Source of the DNA: Deminuibacter soli
Lineage (GTDB): Bacteria; Bacteroidota; Bacteroidia; Chitinophagales; Chitinophagaceae
Direction of reading: 5' to 3'
Assembly (NCBI RefSeq): GCF_003412455.1
Contig: NZ_QTJU01000001.1
Location: 1,116,001 to 1,180,000 of the forward strand
DNA length: 64,000 nucleotides
Positions 8,301 to 17,863 of the stretch are shown here, piece after piece (position 1 is the first letter of the stretch; every line of letters begins with the position of its first letter). The position numbers and the translations under genes were made by a program. The notes under the pieces were generated by a model. That model was given only the letters and a program-made list of their open reading frames with translations. It searched no databases and was not told the origin of the DNA.

Positions 8301-8837
8301 CTAAACATTTTCTGATTTTTTCGCATATGAAACTACTTTGGCTGTTACAAGTAGTTGACCTGTATGTCGTTGTGTATGCTCTGCCGCATGTACCAGTAAC
8401 CCCAGCACATTGCTTGGCAGCTGTTTCCGGCCTACACCTCTTGGCTGCAGTAAATCGCTTTCGCCGGTTGTATGCAGTTGCGTAATCGCAGCGTCTACCT
8501 GTTTATTGAACAGCTGTAAAAGCGTTTGGGTAGTGCATGTTTCTCCCTCCTGCTGTTTGCCCTCCTGTGCCAGCTCCAGCAACTGTTGTTTAGTGAGCAC
8601 ATCACCTGTTGCATAGGTAAACAACCTGGAAAGTACGCCACGCAGGTGCTGTAAATGAAAACCAACCGAGGCTGTGCCCGCCGGTTTTTCCCACAACAGG
8701 CTGTCGTCAAAACCCTGTAATGCAGCATTTATTTCTTCCCGCGCCTGCAATAAGGCGTGTACTACCGGTTGCAACAATGGAATAATGCCTTCCACCGGAC
8801 CGCGTAACCATACTTCTTCTGTATTATTCGTTGTCAT
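8301..8837 (-). CDS. DinB family protein
   Basis: 178 residues from an ATG at 8835-8837; an in-frame extension upstream looks non-coding. It has the helical DinB/YfiT-like arrangement, including HLQHLRGVLSRLF near the middle and HAAEHTQRHTGQLL near the end. The spaced histidines (one in the first segment, two in the last) are the metal ligands of the superfamily. Family members are often thiol-dependent transferases or stress-induced proteins; the substrate is unknown. It is divergent from the small membrane protein at 8893. Confidence 0.75.
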   Translation of the reverse strand: MTTNNTEEVWLRGPVEGIIPLLQPVVHALLQAREEINAALQGFDDSLLWEKPAGTASVGFHLQHLRGVLSRLFTYATGDVLTKQQLLELAQEGKQQEGETCTTQTLLQLFNKQVDAAITQLHTTGESDLLQPRGVGRKQLPSNVLGLLVHAAEHTQRHTGQLLVTAKVVSYAKKSENV

Positions 8838-8892
8838 CAATATATTTATTACTGGCATGGAATTTATACTGTTTATACTATAACGCAAGCAT

Positions 8893-9105
8893 ATGAAAAC
8901 ATTCGGCCTCATTTTAATCATCGCTGGTATAGCCATGATTGTAATACGCGGTTTCTCCGTTCAGACAGAAAAAAAAGTGGTGGATGTTGGTCCTGTCGAA
9001 ATCAATAAAAAAGAGAACAAATGGATTGGCTGGCCTACCTACGCAGGCGCGGTCGTTGCCGTTGTGGGCGTGGTACTTGTTGCCACCAACCGCAACCGCA
9101 CCTGA
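8893..9105 (+). CDS. Small two-helix membrane protein (DUF3185-like)
   Basis: 70 residues with two hydrophobic helices at about 4-21 (TFGLILIIAGIAMIVIRG) and 47-65 (TYAGAVVAVVGVVLVA), joined by a charged loop. The layout resembles DUF3185-type inner-membrane proteins, but the match is by look only. Its stop codon (9103-9105) directly abuts the stop of the convergent amidohydrolase gene. Confidence 0.6.
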   Translation: MKTFGLILIIAGIAMIVIRGFSVQTEKKVVDVGPVEINKKENKWIGWPTYAGAVVAVVGVVLVATNRNRT

Positions 9106-10434
9106 TTATTTTTGCAGCACGCCGTTTTTCCAGACAGCTGCAATATTCCTGGTTTGCCTGATATCGTTTAACGGGTTGCCATTCAGCACCAGCAAATCGG
9201 CTTTTTTACCAATGGCGATATTGCCCCTGTTGGTTACCTGCAGCATACGCGCAGCATTAATGGTTGCTGCCTGTATTACATGCATAGGCGAAACACCTGC
9301 TGCTTCCATCAATTCCAGCTCCAGGTGCTCTGAAAACCCCTGCGCACGAACGGGCTGTGCACCGGAATCTGTACCCAGTACAATGGTTACACCGGCGCTG
9401 TCTAATTTATGCAGGTTGGTCACTGCATTTTTAAATGCCGTTATCTTCTTTTGCCTGGTTGAATCTTTCAGCTGTTTTTCTTTAAAGGCCGCGCTGCTCA
9501 GTCTTTCCCACACACCTGGCTCCAGTGATCTTTTAAAAAATGCATCATTCAGCCAGTAGGCATCCCCACCGTAGGCAAAATTGTATTCATCCAGGGTTAA
9601 AGTGGGAATATAAAAAACACCTTTCTGTTTAATGGCCAGTACCAGCGAATCGCTGATCACTGTGTCGCGTATACTATGTGCCAGCACGCTAACACCGGCA
9701 TTCACCAGCCGGCGCGCATCTTCCTGGTAAAACACATGCGCTGCCACCCGCAAATGCTGGTTGTGCGCTTCCTGTATAATGGCATCGTATATATCTTCTT
9801 TCATTTTAGGGGCGGTATGACTAAAATCATCCACCCAAACCTTCACCAGGTCAGGGTGCAGTGCCGCCAGTTGCTGTATATCCTTTATGGCTTCGGGTAT
9901 CCCTTGCGGACGCATTACTTTATCTGCAAACCCGGGTGGCGGGCCGCCGCCATTTACTCCCAGCCCGTAACCAGCTGTGAATATGGTAGCGCCGGGAATC
10001 AGTCCTTTCTGCGATGAATCGCGCAGCGGGAAAATAAGCGCATGATCGGTTCCCATGCTCATTACACTGCCAACACCAAACGATGCATATTTTTTCAGTT
10101 GCCTGATAATATTTTCTCTTGTGTAATTACCCGATACTGCACTATCGCCCTGCAGCAAGCCCAGGTGGCCATGCCCGTTTATCAGCATCGGCATAATGGT
10201 TTTACCTGTGTAGTCTATCACGGTTGCATCCGGTGCTATCGGGTCACCTGCAGAAAAAATACCCGCAATGGTATCATCCTGTATGGCCAGCGAAGCCTGT
10301 TGCAAAACACTGTCGACGGTGATAATGGTGGCGCCTTTGAATATGGTAATGGTATGATTACGTTTCATTCCCTTGCAAGCCCCAACTGCAGTCAATACCA
10401 GGCCTATCCATAAAAGCTGTGTGTGTGTTTTCAT
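9106..10434 (-). CDS. Secreted metal-dependent amidohydrolase (imidazolonepropionase-like)
   Basis: 442 residues. A lipoprotein-type signal (VLTAVGAC) is followed by an amidohydrolase TIM barrel. Metal ligands are visible as HGH in LINGHGHLG, His in RVAAHVF and LAHS, and Asp in VLGTDSG near residue 355. The C-terminal IGKKADLLVLNGNPL motif belongs to the beta-sandwich. Related enzymes include Xaa-Pro dipeptidases and other periplasmic amidases; the substrate is not predictable. It lies 13 bp downstream of the beta-propeller gene, and both follow an AraC regulator on the same strand. Confidence 0.8.
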   Translation of the reverse strand: MKTHTQLLWIGLVLTAVGACKGMKRNHTITIFKGATIITVDSVLQQASLAIQDDTIAGIFSAGDPIAPDATVIDYTGKTIMPMLINGHGHLGLLQGDSAVSGNYTRENIIRQLKKYASFGVGSVMSMGTDHALIFPLRDSSQKGLIPGATIFTAGYGLGVNGGGPPPGFADKVMRPQGIPEAIKDIQQLAALHPDLVKVWVDDFSHTAPKMKEDIYDAIIQEAHNQHLRVAAHVFYQEDARRLVNAGVSVLAHSIRDTVISDSLVLAIKQKGVFYIPTLTLDEYNFAYGGDAYWLNDAFFKRSLEPGVWERLSSAAFKEKQLKDSTRQKKITAFKNAVTNLHKLDSAGVTIVLGTDSGAQPVRAQGFSEHLELELMEAAGVSPMHVIQAATINAARMLQVTNRGNIAIGKKADLLVLNGNPLNDIRQTRNIAAVWKNGVLQK

Positions 10435-10447
10435 GTGTTGTGTTTTA

Positions 10448-11956
10448 TTATTGCAGGCGTCCCGAATTACTTACAAAAGCAATGTGCCTGCTGTCGGGCG
10501 ACCAGCCCGGTGTATTCATTGAGCCCTGCCCGCCATATACATAAGCCAGCACTTTGGGTGCTCCGCCACTTACCGGCATTACACGTATATATACCCTTTT
10601 ATAAAACGGGTGATCGCCCGGTGCCACATCTTTATTAAAAGAAAGAAATACGATCTGTTTTCCATCAGGTGAAACATGCGGAAACCAGTTATTAAAACCA
10701 TCATCGGTTAATTGGGTTTGCCCGCTGCCATCGGGTCGCATACGCCATAACTGCATGGTACCGCTTCGCACAGAGTTGAAATAGATGTATTGCCCGTCAG
10801 GACTGTATTCGCTGCCATCATCCAGGCCCGGTGTATTCGTCAGTTGCTTTTCTTCTCCGCCAGCTGCCGGCACGCTGTAAATATCAAAATCACCCTTTCG
10901 CTGTCCGGTAAATAACAAGGTCTTTCCATCGGGCGACCAGCCGTGTAAATAACTGGGGCCAACCGGTGTTATTTGTTTGGGTTCACCACCTGTTACCGGT
11001 ACTGTAAACACCAGCGAACCGGAAACTGCATTGTTGCCATTGCTGCTTAAACCCAGCCAACGCCCGTCAAAAGAAAGCACATGATCGTTATTGTTTTGTT
11101 TAACTGCGCCTGTATTCAGCGGTTCTATTTTTTTAGTGGCAAGATCAAAGTGATAGATCAATCCCTTGCTGTTGTATAATAATGCCTTGCCATCGTGTGT
11201 CCAGTTAGGCGCCTGTAAAGAGGTGGTGCTATCCGTATAAATAATTTTGCGGTTGCCCGAATGTACATCCAGCAACTCTATGTGGCTGCCCAGGTATTGT
11301 TTATAAGCCAGCAAACTATCCGGTGCAGGCACAATAATACGTACATTGCTGAACTGTGCCTTTTCTGTAACCTGTGCATTGTGTGCACAAACAAATAAAC
11401 CGGCGTATACTTTTTCACCCAGCTGTACATCCGATACCGCAATGGTATCAAATGGCTCACCAAATACAGCTGCGGAAAGAATAAATTTATTGCCCTTACG
11501 CTCCAGCTGCAGCACATCAGGTGCCTTCACCGTCATTCTTTGTTCTTCTATATTGGCTGTTGCTGCTGTGCGGTATTGCAGGGCGGCAAGGCCATCGCCA
11601 TGTACAGCACCGCATACCATGGCCGATGTGCTGTCTAATGTTGTACGCACCATCCATCCTGCCTTGCGGTGTGCTTCTTTTCCTTTGCCCACCCATGAAA
11701 CCCTTGCCTGCAAAATAAAATCACCGGTCAGCTGCCGCCATGCATAATAAAATGCATCGTGGTTAAACCAGATATTGTTGCCAGACCCGGTGATGCCATA
11801 TTGCTGCAGCGCATTATTGTAAGTAAGGGAACCCTTCAACTGTATATTCCCTACATCGGTGCCGCCTTCGAAAATACCTTTTCCGCCTTGCGGCAAAACC
11901 CTGTTGAGTTGTAACAGCAATGCCATGCAAAGCAAACTGATTTTTACTTTCTGCAT
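10448..11956 (-). CDS. Exported TolB-like beta-propeller protein with DUF1349-like N-domain
   Basis: 502 residues. After an N-terminal signal peptide comes a jelly-roll-like region (about 30-210, with FNHDAFYYAWRQLTGDF), then at least five PD40/WD40-like repeats of the type W-(S/T)-x-D-G-K, such as PNWTHDGKALLYN, HGWSPDGKTLLFT and YSPDGQYIYFN. Such proteins act as binding or hydrolase-associated propellers in the periplasm. It probably shares a transcript with the downstream amidohydrolase (13-bp gap) and lies 33 bp after the AraC-family gene. Confidence 0.78.
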   Translation of the reverse strand: MQKVKISLLCMALLLQLNRVLPQGGKGIFEGGTDVGNIQLKGSLTYNNALQQYGITGSGNNIWFNHDAFYYAWRQLTGDFILQARVSWVGKGKEAHRKAGWMVRTTLDSTSAMVCGAVHGDGLAALQYRTAATANIEEQRMTVKAPDVLQLERKGNKFILSAAVFGEPFDTIAVSDVQLGEKVYAGLFVCAHNAQVTEKAQFSNVRIIVPAPDSLLAYKQYLGSHIELLDVHSGNRKIIYTDSTTSLQAPNWTHDGKALLYNSKGLIYHFDLATKKIEPLNTGAVKQNNNDHVLSFDGRWLGLSSNGNNAVSGSLVFTVPVTGGEPKQITPVGPSYLHGWSPDGKTLLFTGQRKGDFDIYSVPAAGGEEKQLTNTPGLDDGSEYSPDGQYIYFNSVRSGTMQLWRMRPDGSGQTQLTDDGFNNWFPHVSPDGKQIVFLSFNKDVAPGDHPFYKRVYIRVMPVSGGAPKVLAYVYGGQGSMNTPGWSPDSRHIAFVSNSGRLQ

Positions 11957-11989
11957 ATAGTAAATTTTTACAAAACATGCTATTGCTGC

Positions 11990-12844
11990 CTACCTGCCCG
12001 GTTGCCACTGTGTTCTGAACTCGTTTGGAGACAGTCCTTTCATTTTGCGGAAAAATTTATTGAAATGGCTGAGGTCTGTAAAGCCCATTTCATAACTGAT
12101 TTCCTTAATGGTAAACCCGCTGTATTTTAACCTGTTTTCTGCCAGGCTTAGTTTATAATTGTTGATATACTCACGCAGTGTTATGCCCAGCTGCTCTTTT
12201 AAATAAATACCCAGGTAATTACGTGAATAACCAAATAAATCGGCCAGTTGTTCAACATGCAGCAATTCGGGGGAGTAAATATTGTTGTGGATATATTGTA
12301 TGATAGCCGTGAGCTTTTCATCGCCCTGCCGGGTTTGCTCCGGGTACTGGTTGCTTACCAGGTTGCGTTTAATAACCGACAATACGGTTTGTATCAGGAA
12401 AAATAAGGTTTCGTTGTTTTCATTTTTCGATTCCAGCCATTCTTTTGCCACCAGCCGCATCAGGTTGTCCATGGTAGCGGCATCACCTTCCCGGTTCAGG
12501 GCTACGGCATCTTTTTTACCCGCGTGCATCAGCAGTTCGTCCATGTACTGGTTCCAGTTGCTTTGCACGGTAATGCTGCCAATACCGTTCAGGTAAATAT
12601 TGGTGAATTTGATAAAGGTGAACTGCGTTTTTTCTTCTATTTCAAAAGAATGATAGTCTGAAGGACCCAGCACAAAAATACTGTTGGCTGCGTAGGCGTA
12701 AGAAACGCCATTCAATTTATGCAGCCCTTTGCCCTCATGTACAAAAATAATTTCAATATGGTTGTGGTTGTGCTCCGGATGCGGCCATTCGTGCACAGCA
12801 AAATGCGACACTTTCAGAAAATTATGCTGGATATATCGCTTCAT
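11990..12844 (-). CDS. AraC family transcriptional regulator
   Basis: 284 residues. An N-terminal cupin sensor domain (EWPHPEHNHNHIEIIFVHEG near residue 18) is joined to a C-terminal AraC double helix-turn-helix. The signature GFTDLSHFNKFFRKMKGLSP sits at about 255-274. The cupin most often binds a sugar or small ligand. Its position just upstream of the propeller and amidohydrolase genes on the same strand suggests it controls them and may be cotranscribed. Confidence 0.88.
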   Translation of the reverse strand: MKRYIQHNFLKVSHFAVHEWPHPEHNHNHIEIIFVHEGKGLHKLNGVSYAYAANSIFVLGPSDYHSFEIEEKTQFTFIKFTNIYLNGIGSITVQSNWNQYMDELLMHAGKKDAVALNREGDAATMDNLMRLVAKEWLESKNENNETLFFLIQTVLSVIKRNLVSNQYPEQTRQGDEKLTAIIQYIHNNIYSPELLHVEQLADLFGYSRNYLGIYLKEQLGITLREYINNYKLSLAENRLKYSGFTIKEISYEMGFTDLSHFNKFFRKMKGLSPNEFRTQWQPGR

Positions 12845-13237
12845 ATATAAAAGTACCGGTTTTCCATTGAACTATGCAACAGCTCTCCCTCAATCCGTAA
12901 ATAGCTTTGCCCTATCAAATTTACAAGGATGATTTTATTGAAATGAGCAGCCTTGCCAGTGCGGCAGGGATGGCTTACACCGGCACGGTCTTCGCAGCAA
13001 CACCCAGGCCCGCCCCCCAACTTCTGGCCGGATAATGCCAGACTTGTTATTTCCTTTTCCATGCAGTTTGAAGCAGGCGGCGCACCTGAAATTGGTGCCG
13101 ACAGCCCTTCCCGCCCACTATGCTATTGACAATTTAAGCCGCGACGAACGGCCAGGTAATAGAAATACACTAGTGCACACAACCAGGCAGGCGAATTACC
13201 CCCTGCCTGGTTTGCCTTGCTTTATTATCTTCGCGGC
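12845..13237. other. Intergenic region between AraC gene and ndpA
   Basis: 393 bp separating divergent genes. No credible coding frame or RNA was recognised. A TATCTTCG element at 13226-13233 resembles the -7 box and ends four bases before the ndpA ATG, suggesting a nearly leaderless transcript. Confidence 0.45.
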
Positions 13238-14284
13238 ATGACAGGTATTGACAGTGTACAATTGAAAGAGGTGATCGTTCACAAAGTAGGCAACCCTACA
13301 CGCAGCGAAATATTGAAGCTTTCTGCCAACCCGCTCACGCTGAACGATGAAATTGTAAGCGGTTTGCTTACCAAATATTTTCTCGGTGCTTTTAATGAAA
13401 ACGAGCAGTACCGTTTTACCCATATCAGCGACCTCCAGCTCAACGAGGTGTACCACTATATTTTCCAGATATTCGAAGACGCTAAAAACTTTCTTCCCAA
13501 CTCAGCACTGCTGGCCAATTTTCTTTACTCAAAAAGTACCCACGTAAAAGTAAAGGAAGGGGAATTTTATGTAGCCCATTTCGATAATGTACCCTTCGAT
13601 GGAGATTATGTGCAGGCCATCGGCATGTTCAAATCAGAAACCAAAGAAACCTTTCTCAGGGTATTCCCCCACGGCCAAAGTCTCGAAGTAATTCACGAAG
13701 AAGGTGTCAACATCAATAAACTCGATAAAGGCTGCCTGGTATTTAAAAAGAATACGACCGAAGGCTATGTGGCCTGTGTGGTTGACAATACCAACAAGCA
13801 AAGCGATGCCCAATACTGGATCAAAGATTTTTTACAGGTAGAGCCGTATGCAGACAGCTATCACAATACCAACAACACATTGGGTATGTGCAAGCAGTTT
13901 ATCACAAAAGAATACGCGGAGAAATTCGATGTTTCCAAAAGCGACCAGATCGATTTGCTCAACCGGTCGATGGACTATTTCAAAAACAACGAATCGTTTA
14001 CGCTCGAATCGTTTGCGCAGGAAGTTATTCACCACGAAGAAGTGGTAGATGCTTTCAGGGATTACAAGCAAACCTACGAATCGGCTAAAAATGTGGTAAT
14101 AGAAGACGAGTTTGATATTCACCTTTCCGCCGTGCAAAAACAGGCCAAACAATTTAAAACCGTACTCAAACTCGACAAAAATTTCCACGTATACATTCAC
14201 GGCCGCCGCGATTTAATTGAGCGTGGTTATGATGAGCTGAGCGATAAGAAATTCTATAAGCTGTACTACGACGAGGAAAACTAA
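13238..14284 (+). CDS. ndpA: Nucleoid-associated protein, NdpA family
   Basis: 348 residues from ATG 13238; seven upstream in-frame codons lack conservation. It matches the 37-kDa nucleoid-associated NdpA/YejK family over its length, for example YVAHFDNVPFDGDYVQAIGMFKSE and the C-terminal VYIHGRRDLIERGYD. The family binds DNA and is loosely linked to nucleoid structure; its exact role is unclear. There is no signal peptide. It is divergent from the AraC gene. Confidence 0.85.
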   Translation: MTGIDSVQLKEVIVHKVGNPTRSEILKLSANPLTLNDEIVSGLLTKYFLGAFNENEQYRFTHISDLQLNEVYHYIFQIFEDAKNFLPNSALLANFLYSKSTHVKVKEGEFYVAHFDNVPFDGDYVQAIGMFKSETKETFLRVFPHGQSLEVIHEEGVNINKLDKGCLVFKKNTTEGYVACVVDNTNKQSDAQYWIKDFLQVEPYADSYHNTNNTLGMCKQFITKEYAEKFDVSKSDQIDLLNRSMDYFKNNESFTLESFAQEVIHHEEVVDAFRDYKQTYESAKNVVIEDEFDIHLSAVQKQAKQFKTVLKLDKNFHVYIHGRRDLIERGYDELSDKKFYKLYYDEEN

Positions 14285-14383
14285 TTGCCGCAGGCGTTAC
14301 ACTAACCTGGGCCTGCATGCTTTGGCATATTTTATGGGTGCATATGGGGTAGTCTCTTATTCCTTACCTTAAAATACTGTATT

Positions 14384-14539
14384 ATGCTGCGCTGGACGAT
14401 TACTTTCCTGATCATCGCTATTATAGCTGCCATTTTTGGTTTTACCGGAATTGCTTCCGGGGCCGCACAGATAGCCAAAATATTGTTTTTCATTTTTATC
14501 GTATTGTTCCTGCTTTCGCTTATCCGCGGCAGGGGCTAA
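14384..14539 (+). CDS. Small DUF1328/YtjA membrane protein (51 aa)
   Basis: ATG 14384 to TAA 14539 gives [20 protein letters not shown] followed by [20 protein letters not shown] and a short basic tail LIRGRG. Two transmembrane helices around a GIASGAA turn are diagnostic of the DUF1328 (YtjA-like) family, usually 50-60 residues. The inner-membrane function is unknown. It is followed by a bidirectional terminator shared with the convergent DUF72 gene. Confidence 0.88.
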   Translation: MLRWTITFLIIAIIAAIFGFTGIASGAAQIAKILFFIFIVLFLLSLIRGRG

Positions 14540-14550
14540 ACAAAATAGAA

Positions 14551-14579
14551 AAAGACCGCTCCTTTCCGGGAGCGGCCTT
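14551..14579. terminator. Bidirectional terminator
   Basis: CCGCTCC (14556-14562) pairs with GGAGCGG (14569-14575). On the minus strand a TCTTTTT tail follows, so it chiefly ends the DUF72 transcript and also faces the DUF1328 gene. Confidence 0.75.
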
Positions 14580-14608
14580 ACAATATTTTTTACAGAAAGG
14601 TTTGTTGC

Positions 14609-15514
14609 TTAAAATAACCCAGGTTGTATAAACTTCGGTCGCTTTAACTGCAGCCCGCATTTCTTTTCCAGCGCATCTACCAGGTACACGGTCAACTCAG
14701 GTGACAATGCTTCATCATGCATATGCATAAAAAAGTACAGTTCTTCCAGCCCGTGTTTAAGCCAGTACTGAATGCGTTTTACCCATTCATCAATCCTGGT
14801 GTAATCTGTTGGGTGCAGGCTATTACCCACATAACGGATAAAGGCTTTGGGAATAGTAAGGTGCATGTGTGCACAGTCCCTGCGGCCTGCTGTATCCGTG
14901 ATAATTAAACCGATATTGCCTGCATGCAGTGTTTCCAGTAATGTTTTAAAAGCCCCTTTATCCGAAAACCAATCCGGGTGCCGTACTTCCAGGAAAAACT
15001 GCAGGTCTTTCGGAAGCGATAGCAGGTAATTGAACAAATTGTCTTTCCGCGTGGGCGCGTATTTATCACTTACCTGTAAAAATATCGGCCCAAGGTGGTC
15101 TTTAAATGCCAGTACGCCTTCCAGGAATTTATCGGTGGTAGCATCTACATTTACAAACGAGCTGTAATGACTGATGCTCTGCGGAATTTTGGGGCAGAAT
15201 TTAAAATCCATCCCCTTTGCCTTTGCCGCCCACTTCGAAATCGTATCCGTACCGTACACCTGGTAATGTGTGGCATTCAGTTCTATTGAATTGTAATGAT
15301 CCACATAATGATCCAGGAACTGCGCGTCTTTTGTGCCCTTCGGATAAATTTTACCCAGCCATTCCTTCCTGCCCCATTTGGCGCAGCCAATGTACACCTG
15401 CGGGTGCGCCACCGGCTTACCTGCAGGTAATATTTTTTTATTCCATGCAGATTCTGCCGGCAGGGCAAAATTTACTTCTTCCAGCTCGGCTGGTGTTAAT
15501 TTTCCAAAATCCAT
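14609..15514 (-). CDS. DUF72 family protein
   Basis: 301 residues with the DUF72 TIM-barrel-like pattern: YIGCAKWGRKEWLGKIYP near residue 42, YNSIELNATHY, FCPKIPQSISH, FFLEVRHPDWF, and a C-terminal LEELYFFMHMHDE. The family is widespread and uncharacterised, with possible nucleic-acid or sugar binding. It is longer than the second copy at 41745-42485 because of an extra N-terminal segment. It follows the guanylyltransferase gene by 36 bp on the same strand, so it may be cotranscribed. Confidence 0.85.
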   Translation of the reverse strand: MDFGKLTPAELEEVNFALPAESAWNKKILPAGKPVAHPQVYIGCAKWGRKEWLGKIYPKGTKDAQFLDHYVDHYNSIELNATHYQVYGTDTISKWAAKAKGMDFKFCPKIPQSISHYSSFVNVDATTDKFLEGVLAFKDHLGPIFLQVSDKYAPTRKDNLFNYLLSLPKDLQFFLEVRHPDWFSDKGAFKTLLETLHAGNIGLIITDTAGRRDCAHMHLTIPKAFIRYVGNSLHPTDYTRIDEWVKRIQYWLKHGLEELYFFMHMHDEALSPELTVYLVDALEKKCGLQLKRPKFIQPGLF

Positions 15515-15550
15515 ATCGAATGTCTGCAGTTACGCGGCAGACTGTACTTG

Positions 15551-16633
15551 TTATAAATGTTTCTCGCCCTTGTTGCGTTTTACTTCTGCAACATATTCTT
15601 TGATTTCCTGCTCTTTTTCTTTCTTGCAAATAAGCAGTACGTCTTTGGTATCTACTACAATAAAATCGTCCAGCCCCTGCAGTACCAGCAGTTTTTCGTG
15701 CGGTGCGCTGATCATGCATTTGCTGGCATCTACCACCATTACGTTTTCACCTGCAATGGCATTGCCCAGGTAATCTTTTTCAAGATTGTCGTAAGCGCTG
15801 TTCCATGTACCCAGGTCGCTCCAGCCAAAAGAAGCAGGGATCACAAATACATTGCTCGCCTTTTCCATAATAGCATAGTCAATAGAAATGCTCGAGCACA
15901 GCGGGTAAATACGGTCAATAGCCTCCTGCTCGCCAGGTGTATTGAAATGCTCTTTTTCCGACGCAAACAAATCATACATTTCCGGCTGAAACTGCTCAAA
16001 CGCTTTTACCACGTGTTTAGCCTGCCAGATGAAAATACCGGCGTTCCATAAAAAGTCGCCGCTGGCCAGGAAAGTCTGCGCCATTTCAAGCTTAGGCTTT
16101 TCTGTAAACAGTTTTACTTTATACACATCTTCGGCCGCAGCAGCAGTTTCATGCTGAATATAACCGTAACCGGTATTGGGGTAAGTTGGTTTAATGCCAA
16201 GCGTTACAAACGACTGGTGCGTGGCTGCAAAATCAAGCGCCTGTTTCGACACCTTTTCAAATGCTTCAATATCAATAATCATGTGATCGCTGGGTGCAAC
16301 TATCAAAGAAGCCTCAGGATCTTTCTGCAATAATTTAAAAGAAATATAAGCCACGCAGGGCGCCGTGTTTTTGCGGCTGGGCTCACTCAAAATGTTTTCA
16401 GTAGGGATGGCAGGCAACTGCTCTTTTACAATACCTGCATATTCTGCGGATGTTACCACATAAATATTTTCTTCAGGAATAAAGCGCTTGTACCGGTCAT
16501 AGGTCCATTGAATTAAGGTTTTGCCGGTGTTTAAAATATCGAGAAACTGCTTTGGATAACTGGTTCTGCTTTTAGGCCAGAACCGGCTGCCAATGCCACC
16601 GGCCATGATTGCCACGTAGTGATGTTTATTCAT
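15551..16633 (-). CDS. manC: Mannose-1-phosphate guanylyltransferase
   Basis: 360 residues. It makes GDP-mannose from mannose-1-phosphate and GTP in the cytoplasm, supplying surface glycans. The nucleotidyltransferase signature GGIGSRFWPKSRTSYPKQF sits at residues 12-30, followed by SEPSRKNTAPC, VAPSDHMI and FTEKPK; FLWNAGIFIW is also typical. There is no C-terminal cupin isomerase domain, so this is the single-function form. It lies between the KDO-precursor isomerase gene and DUF72 on the minus strand. Confidence 0.92.
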   Translation of the reverse strand: MNKHHYVAIMAGGIGSRFWPKSRTSYPKQFLDILNTGKTLIQWTYDRYKRFIPEENIYVVTSAEYAGIVKEQLPAIPTENILSEPSRKNTAPCVAYISFKLLQKDPEASLIVAPSDHMIIDIEAFEKVSKQALDFAATHQSFVTLGIKPTYPNTGYGYIQHETAAAAEDVYKVKLFTEKPKLEMAQTFLASGDFLWNAGIFIWQAKHVVKAFEQFQPEMYDLFASEKEHFNTPGEQEAIDRIYPLCSSISIDYAIMEKASNVFVIPASFGWSDLGTWNSAYDNLEKDYLGNAIAGENVMVVDASKCMISAPHEKLLVLQGLDDFIVVDTKDVLLICKKEKEQEIKEYVAEVKRNKGEKHL

Positions 16634-16706
16634 ACAATATTTATTCTGTCAAATATAGGCTGTTGTACTTAGCAAGCAAGAGGGTATCTGGTTGAAAACA
16701 AACGTA

Positions 16707-17669
16707 TTAAATTATTCCTTCACGCACCAGGTCGTGCAGGTGCAATATACCCAGGTAACCGTTGTTATCATCTGTTACCACCAGCTGGCTGATATCGTGC
16801 CGGCGCAATACATCCAGCGCTTCTACCGCCAGCATATCAGGGGCAATGGTTACCGGTTTGTTGTGCTGCATATCTCCGGCTTTTATACCCGTCAGGTTAT
16901 CTACATGCTCCAGCATCCTGCGCACATCGCCATCGGTAATAATACCCAGCACCTGCCCTTCGTCACTTACCACCACTGCCGCACCAAGCCTGCTTTTCGA
17001 AATGGTTACAATGACTTCTTTCAGCGATGCGCCGGTTACAACGGCCGGTTTTGCATTGTTGCGGTAAATGTCCGCTACACGCAGGTAAAGCCGTTTGCCC
17101 AGGTTGCCGCCGGGATGGTATTTGGCAAAATCCTGGCCCGTAAAACCCGATAATTCCATCAGGCATATGGCCAGTGCATCGCCCATTACCATCTGCGCGG
17201 TTGTGCTGGTGGTTGGCGCCAGGTTATTAATACAGGCTTCCTGTTTTACGGTGGTGTTTAATACCATATCACAGTTCGCCGCCAGAAACGATTGTGTGTT
17301 GCCCACCATGCCAATCAACACATTGCCGAAATGTTTAATCAGCGGAACAAGCACTTTAATCTCCGGGCTTTCACCGCTTTTGCTGATGATCATCACCACG
17401 TCATCGCGCTGAATCATCCCCAGGTCGCCGTGAATGGCATCTCCTGCGTGCATAAATAGTGCCGGGGTTCCCGTTGAATTGAGCGTAGCCACAATTTTTT
17501 GTGCAACCAGGGCACTTTTGCCAATACCGCTGATTACCAGGCGCCCTTTACAGGTGCTCACGGTTTTAACCGCTTTTTCAAACGAATCGCTTAAAAATCC
17601 GGCCATTTCCTGTATACATCCGGCTTCCTGCTGTATTACTTCCCGGGCTTTAGCTATTATTGGTGTCAT
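16707..17669 (-). CDS. kdsD: Arabinose-5-phosphate isomerase (KpsF/GutQ family)
   Basis: 320 residues from ATG 17669. An N-terminal SIS domain (GIGKSALVAQKIVATLNSTG, SKSGESPEI) is followed by KYHPGGNLGKRL and two C-terminal CBS domains. It converts ribulose-5-phosphate to arabinose-5-phosphate, the first step toward KDO in lipopolysaccharide. It lies 73 bp upstream of manC on the same strand, fitting an envelope-sugar unit. It is divergent from recQ. Confidence 0.92.
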   Translation of the reverse strand: MTPIIAKAREVIQQEAGCIQEMAGFLSDSFEKAVKTVSTCKGRLVISGIGKSALVAQKIVATLNSTGTPALFMHAGDAIHGDLGMIQRDDVVMIISKSGESPEIKVLVPLIKHFGNVLIGMVGNTQSFLAANCDMVLNTTVKQEACINNLAPTTSTTAQMVMGDALAICLMELSGFTGQDFAKYHPGGNLGKRLYLRVADIYRNNAKPAVVTGASLKEVIVTISKSRLGAAVVVSDEGQVLGIITDGDVRRMLEHVDNLTGIKAGDMQHNKPVTIAPDMLAVEALDVLRRHDISQLVVTDDNNGYLGILHLHDLVREGII

Positions 17670-17863
17670 ACCCAACAAAATTAAACTTTAACACCAAACT
17701 CTTCCTGATTATCCTTATCGTTAGTAACTTCGCTACCCTTTCAAAAAAATGAGTTGTCCTGAAAGGAATTACACCACACGATTAGCGATTGGCTTGTATT
17801 ATACACCGGCATTAAGTATCTTATCATTGACATCCCGTACTGTGGGAAGGAAATCTTTGAGAA

